From assembly GCF_002288925.2 (NCBI RefSeq), contig NW_022098024.1, forward strand, positions 906,797-970,796: DNA of 64,000 nucleotides. Reading direction: 5' to 3'. Position 1 is the stretch's first letter. Each line of letters begins with the position of its first letter. Below, in pieces: positions 1-11,405 of this stretch. Source of the stretch: Delphinapterus leucas. Lineage: Eukaryota; Chordata; Mammalia; Artiodactyla; Monodontidae. The notes beneath the pieces were generated by a model. It was not told where the DNA came from. It searched no databases and saw nothing but the letters and a program-made list of their open reading frames with translations. The translations under genes were made by a program, and so were the position numbers.

Positions 1-27
1 GGCAAGAAACTGAATGAGATGCTGTAT

Positions 28-150
28 CAGGTCCTTGGAGTCAGATGGCTCCTGGCTAAAACCCTTACTCTGCTATTTGTTAGTTAACCTATTTGTGCCT
101 CAGTTTCCTCTTCTGTAAAATGGTGACACATAGAGCACCTCTGACATAGG
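28..150 (+). repeat. MIR SINE fragment
   Basis: The sequence shows the MIR core order: 'ggagtcagatggctcctgg', a degraded 'ctctgctatttgttagtt', then 'cctcagtttcctcttctg' followed by 'taaaatgg'. The last part is the best conserved stretch of the family. Orientation is sense. The copy is diverged, as expected for an ancient mammalian SINE. Confidence 0.8.
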
Positions 151-384
151 ATTATTTTTTTTAAAGGCCACAGTTTCTTTTTCTGTTTAATTCAATGTAT
201 TGATAAATATCCAACAGGATTGACATGAACAGTGCTAGACATATTCATGGTGACTTGATAAAGTATTTCTTTCTTTAAAATAAATGCTGACAAATTCTTA
301 CTGTCCCCCTTCCTCCATTGTTGATGGTAAAATTGTTGTTAAATCATTTGCTTCATACCTGATACTTCCATTTCCAACATTATA
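151..384. other. No recognisable feature
   Basis: AT-rich sequence between the MIR fragment and the inverted LINE-1. No open frame of note and no repeat that I recognise. Confidence 0.5.
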
Positions 385-1292
385 TCTTTTTTTAAATTGA
401 AGTAGAGTTGATTTACAGTGCTGTGCTAATCTCTGCTGTACAGCAAAGTGACTCAGTTATTCACATATAGACAGTTTTTCATATTCTTTTCCATATGGTT
501 TATCACAGGATATTGAATATAGTTCCCTGTGCTATACAGTAGGACCTTGTTGTTTATCCATTCTAAATGTAATCATTTGTACCTACCAACCCCAAACCCC
601 CACTCCATCCCTCTCCCTGCCGCCCTCCCCCTTGGCAACCCCAAGTCTGTTCTCTGTGTCTATGAGTCTGTTTCTGTTTTGTAGATAGGTTCATTTGTGC
701 CATATTTTAGATTCCACATATAAGTGATACATGGTATTTGACTTTCTCTTTCTGACTTACTTCACTTAGTATGATAATCTCTAGTTGCATCTGTGTTACT
801 GCAAATGGCATTATTTCATTCTTTTTTATGGCTGAGTAGTATTCCACTGTATATATGTAACACATCTTCCTTATCCATTCATCTGCTGATGGACATTTAG
901 GTTGTTTCCATGTTTTGGCTACTGTGAATAGTGCTGCCATGAACATAAGCGTTCATATATCTTTTCGAATTATAGTTTTGTCCGGGTATATTCTCAGGAG
1001 TGGGATTGCTGGATCATATGTTAATTCTATTTTTAGTTTTCTGAGGAACCTCCACACTGTTTTCCATAGTGGCTGTATTAACTTACATTCCCACCAACAG
1101 TGTAAGAGGGTCCCCTTTTCTCCACACCCTCTCCAGCATTTGTTATTTGTAGACATTTTAATGATGGCCATTCTGACCAGTGTGAGGTGATACCTCATGG
1201 TAGTTTTGATTTGTATTTCTCTAATAATTGGTGATGTTGAGCATCTTTTCATGTGCCTACTGGCCATCTGTATGTCTTCTCTGGAGAAATGA
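385..1292 (-). mobile_element. LINE-1 3' end, 5'-truncated (ORF2 C-terminus plus 3' UTR)
   Basis: Inverted LINE-1 fragment. A short T-run at about 387-393 marks the poly(A) end on the minus strand, followed inward by the 3' UTR seen in other cetartiodactyl LINE-1 copies of this window (10439-11390, 12900-13034). On the minus strand, 953-1267 encodes the ORF2p C-terminal segment with recognisable words such as [28 protein letters not shown] and YDPAIPLL. The reading continues in another frame at 707-946 ([31 protein letters not shown]). A frameshift near 949 therefore breaks the protein. It is truncated well downstream of the reverse-transcriptase domain and cannot be active. I found no convincing target-site duplication. 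Confidence 0.92.
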
Positions 1293-3225
1293 CATGGGAT
1301 TATTAATAGGATGAGATCATTTCTTTGTCTTCAGTTCTTCAGCACAGTTCCTGTGTTCCATAGATATTATTGCCATTGCTCTTTTGCTTTTATTAAAGTT
1401 AATGTTTTCATCCAGCCTTCAAAATCTATGATAAGAAGAAGAAAGGGATGCTTACAGGAGTGACCCTGAAGAGTGTGCTTTTAACAATACCTTGATCAGA
1501 TATCTAACAATATCTTAGATCACAAAAGATGGAATTGAAAACAATCTTTCTAGTAGCTTCTTAGCTACAATGATGGGAATTAAATTCAGGAAGTCAGGGA
1601 CTCTGTCTTAACCATCTTTATAACCACAGAATATTGCAGAGATTCTATTTTATAGTGGGCACTTGAATTGAATTTGATGGTTTACTTGCAAAGAAATGAC
1701 TGGGTTTTACAGAAATTTTAAACATGCATTTTTGGTTTAAAAACGCAACCACAAAATATAAGAGCATTTGACCTTAAACAAGCAAGGAAATAAAACCCCA
1801 ACATGCATCTAGACAAAAGTGATACTTAGAGATCGCTCAGTGTAGGATTATTTTCTTTCTTTTCTGAAATACCATCTGCCTTCATTAATATGCAAATATA
1901 GATAAAGAGTATTTTTCATAGACTCCTTGTAATCTCAAGTATCAATAATTACTCCAGCAAAAGGGATCAAAAGCAAATTCCCTGGTTTTGAAGTGTTGGC
2001 TTTTTTAATATTTCACATAAATGTTTTCATTGGACTAAATCTAAAAAGTGATTTAAATAACGTTAAGAATCTGTGGTTTTTCACTTGATGCCAAATTTTG
2101 CTTGTCTTCAAATATCCACCCTGTTTGTACAAGAATTCTCTTCTCAGTATGTAAGCCATCTTCCACAGTAATTAAAAGAGTGGAAATGACAGATCAAATA
2201 TGAGTCTTTACCCAGTCATCACCCAAACATCAAAGCAAACCTGGGTCTTTTAAGATGTCAAGAAAAGTTCAGCAACATTATTTCAAAGAAAAAGAGAATC
2301 GCAACCTTAAGATTTGGGTCTCTAAATGCCCTTCCTTATTTTAGATATCAAATTACATTTCTTATATAATCTAACTAAAATCTTTTTATTTTATAATTAC
2401 AAAATTTTGTATCTGTTATAAAAAGTGAAATCTGTAAATGTATGGTTTAAAATGTAAAAGTTCCATACAGTTGTACTCCTATAGATGTTGTTAATGGTTC
2501 AGAACATGTTCTTAAAGATCTTGAACTGCCTGAACATTTGTGCTTTTCTATTTATTAATTTTTACAGATATAGTTATATTTTAATTGTGTATACATACAT
2601 ATATAATATAGTCAGAAGTTTCCATATTTTCTTTGAGTAATTTATTTTGTTATTTCAAAATTATTCTTCTCAGATGTGCAAAATATTCTCTTTTATATTG
2701 AGTTTTCCAATGATTTGATCAATTTAATTATTTTATCTAGTCTAATATTTGGATATGATATATACTTATATTTTCCCTAATTGCTATCCTTTCATAGTTC
2801 CATGAATTATTAAATGAATCTTTAAAATGACTCTTTCAAAACTTGATTTGTGACACACATAAAACTTGTCAAAGGCCATCTTATTTTGAACACACGAAAA
2901 AGAAAAAAAGAAATCATGGGTGATCCTTTCTAAATGATGCTTTTGGGGGTAAATATCAAAAATAACACCTCTTAATACGACAAAATATTATTTCTATTAT
3001 TAGTGTCATAAATCATTTACTGATTTTTTTTCTTCAGACAACACAGAAGCACATATTAATTGAAATAGAAGTCAGGCAGTTTGGTTGTAGTTAAGAAGGA
3101 CAAGCAGGTTTTCTGAGTGGCCTTGTGTGACTTAGGGAGACAAATGATGAATACACCAACTCCATATGTGATCTCTGTATTGAAGTCATCACCACAAAGC
3201 ATTCATGGATTTACAGAAGAAAAAT
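1293..3225. other. Mostly unassigned AT-rich sequence; possible L2 trace at about 1585-1685
   Basis: No gene is visible. Around 1585-1685 the order 'gggactctgtctt...tagtgggcacttgaattgaatttg' weakly resembles the 3' end of an L2 LINE in sense orientation. The rest (1700-3225) is very AT-rich, with short runs such as the TA-rich tract at 2585-2610, and holds no repeat I can name. It is one of the longest stretches here without an obvious transposon. Confidence 0.35.
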
Positions 3226-3242
3226 AAAAAGAGGCATGACTC

Positions 3243-3610
3243 GGGGCTTCCCTGGTGGCGCAGTGGTTGAGAATCTGCCTGCTAATGCAGGGGACACGGG
3301 TTTGAGCCCTGGTCTGGGAAGATCCCACATGCCGCGGAGCAACTAGGCCCGTGAGCCACAACTACTGAGTCTGTGCGTCTGGAGCCTGTGCTCCGCAACA
3401 AGAGAGGCCGCGAAAGTGAGAGGCCCGCGCACTGCGATGAAGAGTGACCCCCGCTCGCCACAACTAGAGAAAGCCCTCGCACAGAAACGAAGACCCAACA
3501 CAGCAAAAATAAAATAAATAAATAAACTCCTACCCCCAACATCTTCTTTAAAAAAAAAAAAAAGAAAATCACTGTGCTCACAGCAGTGGTCCTCTTTAAA
3601 AAAAAAAAAA
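3243..3610 (+). mobile_element. CHR-type tRNA-derived SINE with composite 3' tail
   Basis: The copy starts at the conserved GGGCTTCCCTGGTGGCGCAG (tRNA-like box A). It runs through the tRNA-like head and the tRNA-unrelated body ('gagaggccgcgaaagtgagag') to an A/T-rich tail with AAATAAATAAATAAA at about 3510-3526. It is flanked by a perfect 17-bp direct repeat (3226-3242 and 3611-3627), which fixes the insertion limits. Inside these limits lie two further non-SINE blocks, 3527-3549 and 3564-3597, each followed by an A-run. The element therefore carries about 85 bp beyond the usual tail. The minus-strand open frame across 3282-3701 is an antisense shadow of the SINE and its T-runs, not a gene. 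Confidence 0.93.
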
Positions 3611-3627
3611 AAAAAGAGGCATGACTC

Positions 3628-4385
3628 ACTTTAAATAAGTGATGAAATTTAGGTAATAGTTCCAACCACACTTTTCTGTTGATGCAAAGGATGAAAAGCA
3701 TAAAGACTGCAAAATACCTTAAATTGAAAAATCATTTTAAAGCAGCATTTTAACTGTCTTAAGTGAATTCTGGATCCCTTTTACCTGATGGACTTTGAAG
3801 TCTTGGAATTCTGACAATCTAGAGTTTGAAACTTGACGCTGTCCATACCTATTTATGGCGTCTGTGGTTTTAGAAGAATCTCAGTTGTCAATCCACGTTG
3901 GCTGGCTTCCTGTGGTGTAAAGCGTTAAGCAGATGATGGTTACCCCTTCCTTTTCCTCTCACTCCTGAGATTTGACATCAAGGAGCAGGTATGAACAAAG
4001 AGGCACAGTCTGATTAGAAAGAAACCAAAAATAAAGTTAATAAGCTTCCTCTACTGTCTGAATAAAATTCCCCAAAGGGACAAAGTGACCACTTCTTCTT
4101 GACTTTACAAATGCTTTTACAGGTGATGACCCCATTAATGCACGTCTGTGATTGCCCAGTTTCTGCCACATTGGTGACTTGAACTAAGCAAGAGAACCCA
4201 ATATAACGTTAACTCAATTGGGGAACTGGACTTTGCCATTTCTTTGCCCATGTGTAAAGAGGTGACCATTCATTTGGAATCCTAGGCAGATAAAGATGCT
4301 TGAGAATAGATTTGGGAAAAATTTAAGCCCCGTTTAACTGACTTCTTAATGAGAATGTCTCCCCTTTTATTGCATTTCATTTCTT
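3628..4385. other. No recognisable feature
   Basis: Unassigned single-copy-looking sequence downstream of the SINE. No long open frame and no repeat that I can identify. Confidence 0.5.
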
Positions 4386-4387
4386 TT

Positions 4388-4560
4388 TAAAAAATCCACT
4401 TTACTGAGGTATGATTGATGTTAAAAGAAAAAATTACATTGTTAATGTATACAACTTAATAAGTTATGAGATAAGAATACATCCATGAAACTATTGTCCG
4501 TCTGGGGTATACAAACTATATAGGAGTGCAAACGTTTTGAACCTTGTCTCTTGTCAACCT
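4388..4560 (-). repeat. Old LINE-1 3' UTR fragment
   Basis: The + strand reads 'tttactgaggtatgattgatgt', then 'gtatacaacttaataagtt' and 'acatccatgaaactatt'. This is the layout of the inverted 3' UTR of older mammalian LINE-1 subfamilies. The fragment is short and diverged; its far edge is uncertain. Confidence 0.6.
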
Positions 4561-6640
4561 AAGCACTGAAGCAGTCTCCATTTTTGCAGTTTTTTTTTCT
4601 TTTTTTAATGTTTCATGTGTGAATCACGACAGGACCGTGTTTCTGTTTATCTAGAATCTGTTCCTAATTCCTATTTCACCAAGACCATGGAGATATTTTC
4701 AAACAGTGAATCCCTTTGCATATGTTGTTTTTAGATAAACAACAATGATCAAACCTGTGTTTTAGTAAATTAACATTGATTATAATAATCACAGATATGC
4801 AGTTAACAGTTACCTTTGCCCAAGAATGCAGGGAACAGATGCCCTTATTGTAGGTGGAAGGCCAAGCTGGCAAGTATGACCATGTTCTAATGAGGATGCA
4901 GCAGAGTTTTCAGGATCTAAGAGTTCTTGACAGAAGTTACAACTTGCATTGAGGTGATGCTATGGAATGTTACTGACTCCTCCCCTTGGGGAACCCATCA
5001 TTATCCTGTAGGTAGAAAATTGGAGGCCTAGTCAGACCTAGCAAAATAGATCCCAAACTGTTCATGGCAGCCCACCATTTCCTTCATAGGCCTAACAAAA
5101 TAGAATCTGTAAGTTCATTGAACAGGTTTTCCACATGAGATCCAGGGACACGTGAGGACCAACCAACCTGTAGACCCAGCCTCTGGATTCAAGAAACAAA
5201 ATGCCTCACACTCCTGTCTGAAGTCACTAGTGACTTATATTATTGTCACTGTTCTGATCTGTGCTAATATTACTCCTTCTGCTCTTTTAAAGTAATTTGA
5301 AATGCTAAAAGTAGGCTTATGTTCCACGGTATTTGTAACTTCTGATATATGAATGTGATCTACTCTGCCAGTGCCAGGCTGGAGAACTGAAAAACTCCGA
5401 GGTCTGTCTTCTCAGCGCTGACCACTACTCCTTCCGCCTCCCCGGATTCCCTGCCTTCTGCTGGGAGCCCACATTGTTCTCTTTCTCCTGAGGCTCAGGG
5501 AACCCAAGTGTTCTGATTTAGACACGAATCTCACGTGCTTTTTCTCAGAGGCCAACTTCAAGATTTTCACAATAAAAACTACTCTTCTCAGATGCATCTT
5601 TCTGCTCAAACCTTGTTTCAGCTAGTGATGCCATGGGCAACTATGCCGTATTATCAGTACTGGTACCACAGGAGCTGGTCCCCTTAGACATCTTCTTGAG
5701 CACTGAAAGACTGGTCAAGCATAACAGTACCGTCTTCCTGGTTTTTGGTCATGTCATCTGATTTAAGGTTGTCCCCAGTTTTCAGAGAATCTGGGGAAAA
5801 GAACTCCCAAGAATGAACTCCCATGTCTCACCCTCTGGTTTAATATGTGAAATGGCAGGTGCATGCATGGTGGATTGGAGGTGCTGTCTGGCTCTTTTCT
5901 CCACAAACTAATTGTGCTTATGAAGGTATCGAATGGGAAGGGTACAAGCTGGCCCAAGTCACTGCACACTGATGTGGTCATGACAGTTGGCTGCTGTTTG
6001 CCATTCTGGATGGAGATGAGGGTTGGGCTTTGATACTTTGTCTCAGGTGCTGCACCCTAAATGAGTTCTACGTGTGAGCACTTTGCTCCTGGACCTACTC
6101 ACTATGAAAGACAGGAATGGGGTCTTTGTTATTATGTAATATTTATATGCCTTAACAACCGAATTCAAATGCAGGTGAGAGGATGCCAGAATGCATCCAT
6201 ACTCTCTCCCCCAGCATGAGAGTGGAGTTTACATCATATGATTTATATCATGTGATTCAGTGTGGCAGAGGCCTCCATGGTCAACACCTTGCTACCAGCC
6301 GAATCACATTGATGATCTCCCTCTGCCACTGAGAGCAGGGCTCAAGATTGTGTTCTGCATGCTGTCTGTATAGAGCAGAATCTACAGTGGCAGAGCCACA
6401 GAGCTGACCATGAAGTGTAGTAGGTCAGTTCCTCAGTGATCTGTTCCAGGTGTCCAAGAGAATCACACTCTTCCCTTTCTTTATTGGAGGAGGCATTGAC
6501 CCCTCTGCAAACAGATACAGCAGTGTGAGAAGAAATGAAAATATCCATGAAGTTTTCTCCCCTTCCTCCAACCTCCACTACGCCACCCCTTACTTTCCAT
6601 CCCATAGCCTGTTTGTGGAGGGACTCTCACCTTTACTTTG
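4561..6640. other. Unassigned sequence, locally GC-richer at 5380-5500
   Basis: No repeat I can name. A minus-strand open frame of 65 codons (5412-5609) and neighbouring short frames lie in the GC-richer part. I checked the minus strand of 5380-5990 for a decayed processed pseudogene: the other frames carry stops at about the chance rate, and no protein family is recognisable. I therefore do not call a gene. Confidence 0.4.
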
Positions 6641-8150
6641 GAAGATGTTTTCAATGGATATATCGTTCTATTTATTTTATAGTTCAAAGATGTTTCCCCT
6701 TTTTGTCTTTTGGCATGAATAGTTTCTGGTGAGATATCTACTATTTTTCTTAACTTTGCTCTTCTGTTACCCTTCCTTATGTCTGCTTTTATTTATTTTT
6801 GTTTGTCTGTTTTATCACTGGTCTTCAGCAATTTGATTATTCTCTGCCCTGGTTTGTTTTTGCTATGTTTATTTAGTTTGTGTTTCATTGACCTTCTTAT
6901 CTTTGTGGTTGTGTAATTTTTATAAAATTTGGAAAGATTTTTGACTATTATTCCTTCAAATATCTTTTCTGTCTTTCTTCCTTTCTTCTGAGACTCCAGT
7001 TCCACATATATTTAACCACTTACCACAGGTGGTTTAAAATTTTTTCAATCTTTTATTTTTAACTCTGTGCTTTATTTTTAATTGTTTCTATAGCTGTATC
7101 TTTTTTCTGCAGCATTCAAATTTGTCATTACATCTCTTTCAGTGTATTTTCGTTTCAGATATTTATGTCTCAATTTCAGAAATTTCATGTAGGTGTTTTG
7201 TTAAGTTTCTCATTTCTTTTATAGTCATTTTTATATTTTTATCTACTTGCCTAAACATATGCAAATATTTATAATAGCTGTTTTAACATGTTTGCCTGCA
7301 AATTCTATCATATCTATCCTTTCTAGATCTGTTTTTATTGACATTATCCTGGTTAAGTTTCAAATTTTTCTCCTCATTTGGATTCCTGATTATTTTTAAT
7401 TAGATGTCAAATGTAAATTTTATGCTATTGAGTGCTAGATTTTGCTATATTCCTTTGCATAATGGTGGGTCTTTTTCTGACACACAATTAAGTTGTTTGG
7501 AATCAACTTAATCAACTTAAAGTCTTGCTTTTAAACTTTGGGAGAACAGGTGCAGAGCAAGCTTTATTCTAGGATTAATTTAGCCTTATTATGAAAGTGA
7601 TACCCACCTGAAGTCCACCCCTGCCTCATGTACTACAAAGTTTTCTCACCCAGCTGGAAGAAACATGAACTATTCATAGCTATGTTAGCTTTTGGAATTG
7701 TTTGATCTACTCCTCCTGGTTATTCTTGCACTGTCTTGGGTTGTTTCTCATGCTTATACAAATCAGTACTCAGCCAAAGACTTGAGGGAACCCCCATGAA
7801 ACTCTCTAAGCATCCCTCTCTGTGTCTCTTCCTCATCTACAATGCTCTGTTCCCAAAATTCTGGCAATCTTCCTCTGAATAGTCTATCCTTTGAATCTTC
7901 TATGCAGCAAACATGCCTGTTTGAAGTCTTCCTCTCTGCGTTGTGGTCTGGAAACTGCTTCCATACATTTAATTTGTGAAAACATAGGGCTAACCTTGTT
8001 TAACTTTCAGGTATCACAGTTTTGTTCTGCCTGTTGTCCAATGTCTGAAAACCCTTGTTTCTTATATTTTGCCTGCTTTTCTGTCTGTTTCTATTTTTAA
8101 GCAGGAAAATAAATCCAGTCTCTGTTACTCTGTCATGGTGTGAAGTGGTA
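6640..8150 (-). mobile_element. Old LINE-1 5' half with decayed ORF1 coding region
   Basis: On the minus strand, 6793-7005 stays open for 70 codons and resembles the middle of LINE-1 ORF1p: EKIFEGIIVKNLSKF aligns in character with the family's FEEIMAENFPNL-type segment and is followed by a basic stretch ending near IIKLLK. Upstream on that strand, 7020-7300 is the expected coiled-coil-coding region, now full of stops. The distal part, around 8025-8140 ('tgcctgttgtccaatgtctg'), matches the 5' end of old LINE-1 lineages. ORF1p is an RNA-binding chaperone needed for retrotransposition; this copy is far too decayed to work. It could also be a HAL1 (ORF1-only) relative. Confidence 0.62.
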
Positions 8151-8151
8151 A

Positions 8152-8335
8152 TCTCTAATTTAGTTATTTATTTTCTGTATTGTTTATCCTTCCTGTAATG
8201 AAATGAAAGCTTTATAAGGGAACAGATATCTATGATTGATTTATTCACTGAGGTACACCAACCATCTAGAATAGTTTCTAGACATGGTAAATGTTAAAAA
8301 CTACTCATTGAATGAATAAATTGATAAAGCAATAT
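8152..8335 (+). repeat. L2 LINE 3' end
   Basis: The order 'gaaagctttataagggaacag', then 'ctagaatagtttctagacatggtaaatg' and a terminal 'cattgaatgaataaa' follows the L2 3' tail. That tail reads 'aagctccttgagggcaggg ... tagtaggtgctcaataaa ... tgaatgaatga'. It is diverged, sense orientation. Confidence 0.7.
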
Positions 8336-9390
8336 CACTTCATAGTCTGAGATCTCATTCTTTAGCATACATTATTTTTGTTTTTCTGAGGAAACACTGA
8401 TCCAACTGAAAGTTTTTGGCTACTAGACCAGTTTCTCTGTTATATCCCACAGTTTGTCACTGTTTAGCAAAATCATATAAATTACACCCTGGAGGTTCTA
8501 AAAATTTTTTGACCTGGATTATGTGGTATTTATGATGAAGAGGAGGAAAGGAGATACTCCAGAAACTTCAAATGTTTCATAATACCTACAATTACGTAAT
8601 GTAATGCCCAAGGTCAGCTTTCTGGTAGGAAGTGATAGACTTGAATATTTATGCTCAGATAATTTTGAAAGCTCCCCCCTTCACTCCCCTTTCCTCCCAT
8701 CCACTTACAGCAGGTATTCTGCGGTTAGGAATCTCTATTAGTATGAAAACTCAGCTGGAAGAAACTTAATCAGTCAGTCAGTCAATTTTTTAAGTAAGAA
8801 GAATTATAAAACATCTCTAGCCTTAAAAATTACTGTCATTAATCGGTACTAGGAACAGCAGCAAATAATAAATGAACCTAGAACACCAATTGCAAAGAAA
8901 GTTTATGACCCTGTTCAGGAAGATTTGTCCTGGAAAGGCCTCAACTAACAGAGGAAAAATGTACCATTTGCCTCAGGACTTGAAAAGGAAAAAAAAAAAA
9001 AAAAAAGAAAAGTAGCAACAGAGAGCATTAAGGGGAAAAATTACCATCTTAAATACATTCCTACACGTCAGAAATGAACTAACTTTCGAAAGCTATTACT
9101 TGTTAATTGGAAAATCACAGAGCAGATGGAACCAATTAATCTACAATTACAGAATCACTACAATCCAAACAAAAATAAACTCATTTGCAAGATATAATTT
9201 TGTTAAAGAAACTCTTCCTAATGTGTCTAAAATTGGGCAAGAGGCACAGCATTTCATTGTTATAGGGGAGTTTAAGCCATTCCCAGAGGCTAAGTTTCCC
9301 TCAGGCTAAAAGGGGAGTTGGTCTTATGGTGAAACGTACAGTCCAAACTTCCAAAAAAAGAATACAGATGTAAAGTGTGTTAAGACCATT
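8336..9390. other. Unassigned, with an A-rich tract at 8983-9010
   Basis: No gene is visible. A run of about 18 A's at 8989-9006 sits in unassigned sequence. I looked for a processed pseudogene or SINE upstream of it and saw none. The 69-codon open frame at 9100-9309 has no recognisable features. Confidence 0.4.
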
Positions 9391-9391
9391 C

Positions 9392-9580
9392 ATTTAAGAA
9401 TATTATTTATATCTACTACACATGAGGAACTGTGTTAGTTGCTAATTATGAAATAGTGACTGACAACAGATAAGGATTCTGCTGTCATGGAATTTAGAGT
9501 CTAGTGTGTGGCAAATACCAAATCACCACCCGAACAGATGCCAATTTGCAATTATAATTCATGCTGTGAAGAAGGGCTAC
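9392..9580 (-). repeat. L2 LINE 3' fragment
   Basis: The + strand reads 'aatattatttatatctactac', 'ggaactgtgttagttgct', then 'gctgtcatggaatttagagtctagtg'. This is the inverted L2 3' end ('atttattgagcacctactatg ... ccctcatggagcttacagtctagtg'). It is diverged and abuts the MLT1-type LTR that follows. Confidence 0.6.
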
Positions 9581-9585
9581 TTGGT

Positions 9586-9952
9586 ATAGTATGTACTATA
9601 GACTGAATGTTTGTGTTCCTCCCAAATTCATATGTTGAGACCTAGTTTGCAATGTGATGATATTTGAAGGTAAGTACTTTAAGATATGATCAGCTCATGA
9701 GGATGGGACCCTCATGAATAGGATTAGTGTCCTTACAAAAGAGGCCCCAGAGAGCTCCCTTATTCCTTCTGCCATGTGAGAACACAGTGAGAAAAGGGAC
9801 ATCTATTAACCAGGAAGACGAGGGGCCTCATCATACATCAAATCAGCTGGTGCCTTGATCTTGGACTTCACAAGACTGTCAGAAATAAGTTTCTGTTGTT
9901 TATAAGCCACTATGTAACTCTGTTATAGCAGCCTGAACAGACTAAGATACTA
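9586..9952 (+). repeat. MLT1-type LTR (ERVL-MaLR)
   Basis: Nearly complete MaLR-type LTR. It opens with 'tatagactgaatgtttgtg' and 'ccaaattcatatgttgaga', continues through 'ctcatgaataggattagtgt' and 'gccatgtgagaacacag', and ends with 'gaaataagtttctgttg' and 'gttatagcagcctgaacagactaagata'. This order is characteristic of MLT1 LTRs of the mammalian MaLR retrotransposons. No internal region is attached, so it is a solo LTR. Confidence 0.85.
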
Positions 9953-10423
9953 TTGTCCCAATTTATTAATGTACTATCTTCAGAGAGTTTCCAGGCTGGG
10001 TTGCAAGGAGGGAGATCCAGGAAAAAGCAGGTGGATTCCAAGAGTTGAGGAGATGGAGTTAAGAGTTCAAGGAGACAAGAGGGAGAGAGCTATAGTTCAT
10101 AGGACATGGTCCCAAACAAGAAGGAACCCCACAAAGACAGAATTCCAAATATCAGTTAGGCGCTCCTCAAATATTCAGCAGAGTTCTGATTCACACATGC
10201 ATTTGTGTGAATGCATTTGTGTGAACTACCCCGGAATGGAGAAAGACCTTCAGAGATAATCAGAGGCAATGCTTACTAGAGCATGAAAAGGACTGGTGAT
10301 ATTGCGTGTTCCCACTTGAAAAACAGAAAATCTTCATGATTATTGGAGCATCAGGTAGCATACTAACAAGGTCCTTACCTCATTAATGGAGAATAATTAG
10401 CCCTAGACCAACACTGCTCTAGT
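9953..10423. other. Unassigned
   Basis: No gene or clear repeat. Near 10196-10225 a short direct repeat of 'gcatttgtgtgaa' occurs twice in tandem. A 96-codon open frame at 9969-10259 has no recognisable protein features. Confidence 0.4.
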
Positions 10424-10438
10424 CCCACCCAACAAATC

Positions 10439-11390
10439 ATTTTTTAAATATTTCATTGAAGTATAGTTGATTTAAAATGTTGTGTTAATTTCTGCTGTGC
10501 AGCAAAGTGATTCAGTTATACGTATATATATATTCTTTTTCATGTTCTTTTCCATTATAGTTTATCACAGGTTATTGAATGTAGTTCCCTGTGCTATAAA
10601 GTAGAACCTTGTTTATCCATCCTATATATACTAGTTTGCATCTCCTAATGCCAAACTTCCAATCTTTCCTTCCCTATCCGCCCTCCCCCTTGGCAACCAC
10701 AAGTCTGTTCTTTACATATGTGTATCTGTTTCTGTCTCATAGATATGTTCATTTGTGTCATGTTTTAGATTCCACATGTAAGTGATATCATATTGGATTT
10801 GTCTTTCTCTTTTTGACTTACTTTGCTTAGTATGATAATCTCTGGATCCATCCATTTTGCTGCAAATGGTATTATTTCATTCTTTTTTATGGCTAAGTAA
10901 TATTCCTTTATATATATCTATCTATCTATCTATATATATATCTATATCTATCTCACATCCTTTTTATCCATTCATCTGTCGATAGATATTTAGGTTGTCT
11001 CCATGTCTTGGCTATTGTAAATAGTATTGCTGTCAACATAGGGGTGCATGTATCTTTTTCAGTTACAGTTTTGTCTGAGTGTATGCCCAGGGGTGGGATT
11101 GCTGGATCATATGATAACTCTATTTTTAGTTTTTTGAGGAACTCCATAGTGGCTGCACCAATATACATTCCCACCAGCAGTTTATGAGGGTTCCCTTTTC
11201 TCCACACCCTCTTCAACATTTATTATTTGTAGACTTTTTAATGATGGCCATTCTGATTGGTGTGAGGTGGTACCTCATTGTAGTTTTGATTTGCATTTCT
11301 CTAATAATTAGTGATGCTGAGCATCTTTTCATGCGCCTCTTGGCCATCTGTATGACTTCTTTGGAGAAATGTCTACTTAGGTCTTCTGCC
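10439..11390 (-). mobile_element. LINE-1 3' end, 5'-truncated insertion with target-site duplication
   Basis: Inverted LINE-1 fragment (3' UTR plus ORF2 C-terminus) flanked by a perfect 15-bp direct repeat CCCACCCAACAAATC at 10424-10438 and 11391-11405. The minus strand encodes pieces of ORF2p: 11213-11395 ([20 protein letters not shown]) and 10953-11219 ([36 protein letters not shown]). A small deletion near 11143 relative to the copy at 385-1292 separates the two frames. A TATC-type microsatellite (10911-10953) interrupts the part that encodes the next residues. The element has landed at the 5' edge of an older sense LINE-1. Confidence 0.93.
10911..10953. repeat. (TATC)n/(TA)n microsatellite inside LINE-1
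   Basis: Tandem 'tatctatctatctatc' mixed with TA runs. It lies at the position where other LINE-1 copies here have the simple 'tgtatatatgta' stretch, so it probably grew from that seed after insertion. Confidence 0.85.
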
Positions 11391-11405
11391 CCCACCCAAC
11401 AAATC

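Noticed and set aside
3282..3701. 139-codon open frame on the minus strand with hydrophobic stretches
   Set aside because: It is the antisense translation of a CHR SINE plus two poly(T) runs (the F-runs). The same words recur in other SINE copies at 38874-39291 and 62461-62742.
5380..5990. Possible decayed processed pseudogene on the minus strand
   Set aside because: Some minus-frame stretches look protein-like, but stop frequency is near the chance level, there is no A-tail and no recognisable family.
8983..9010. Poly(A) tract as the tail of a retroposed gene or SINE
   Set aside because: No recognisable SINE, LINE or gene sequence precedes it on either strand, and no flanking duplication was seen.
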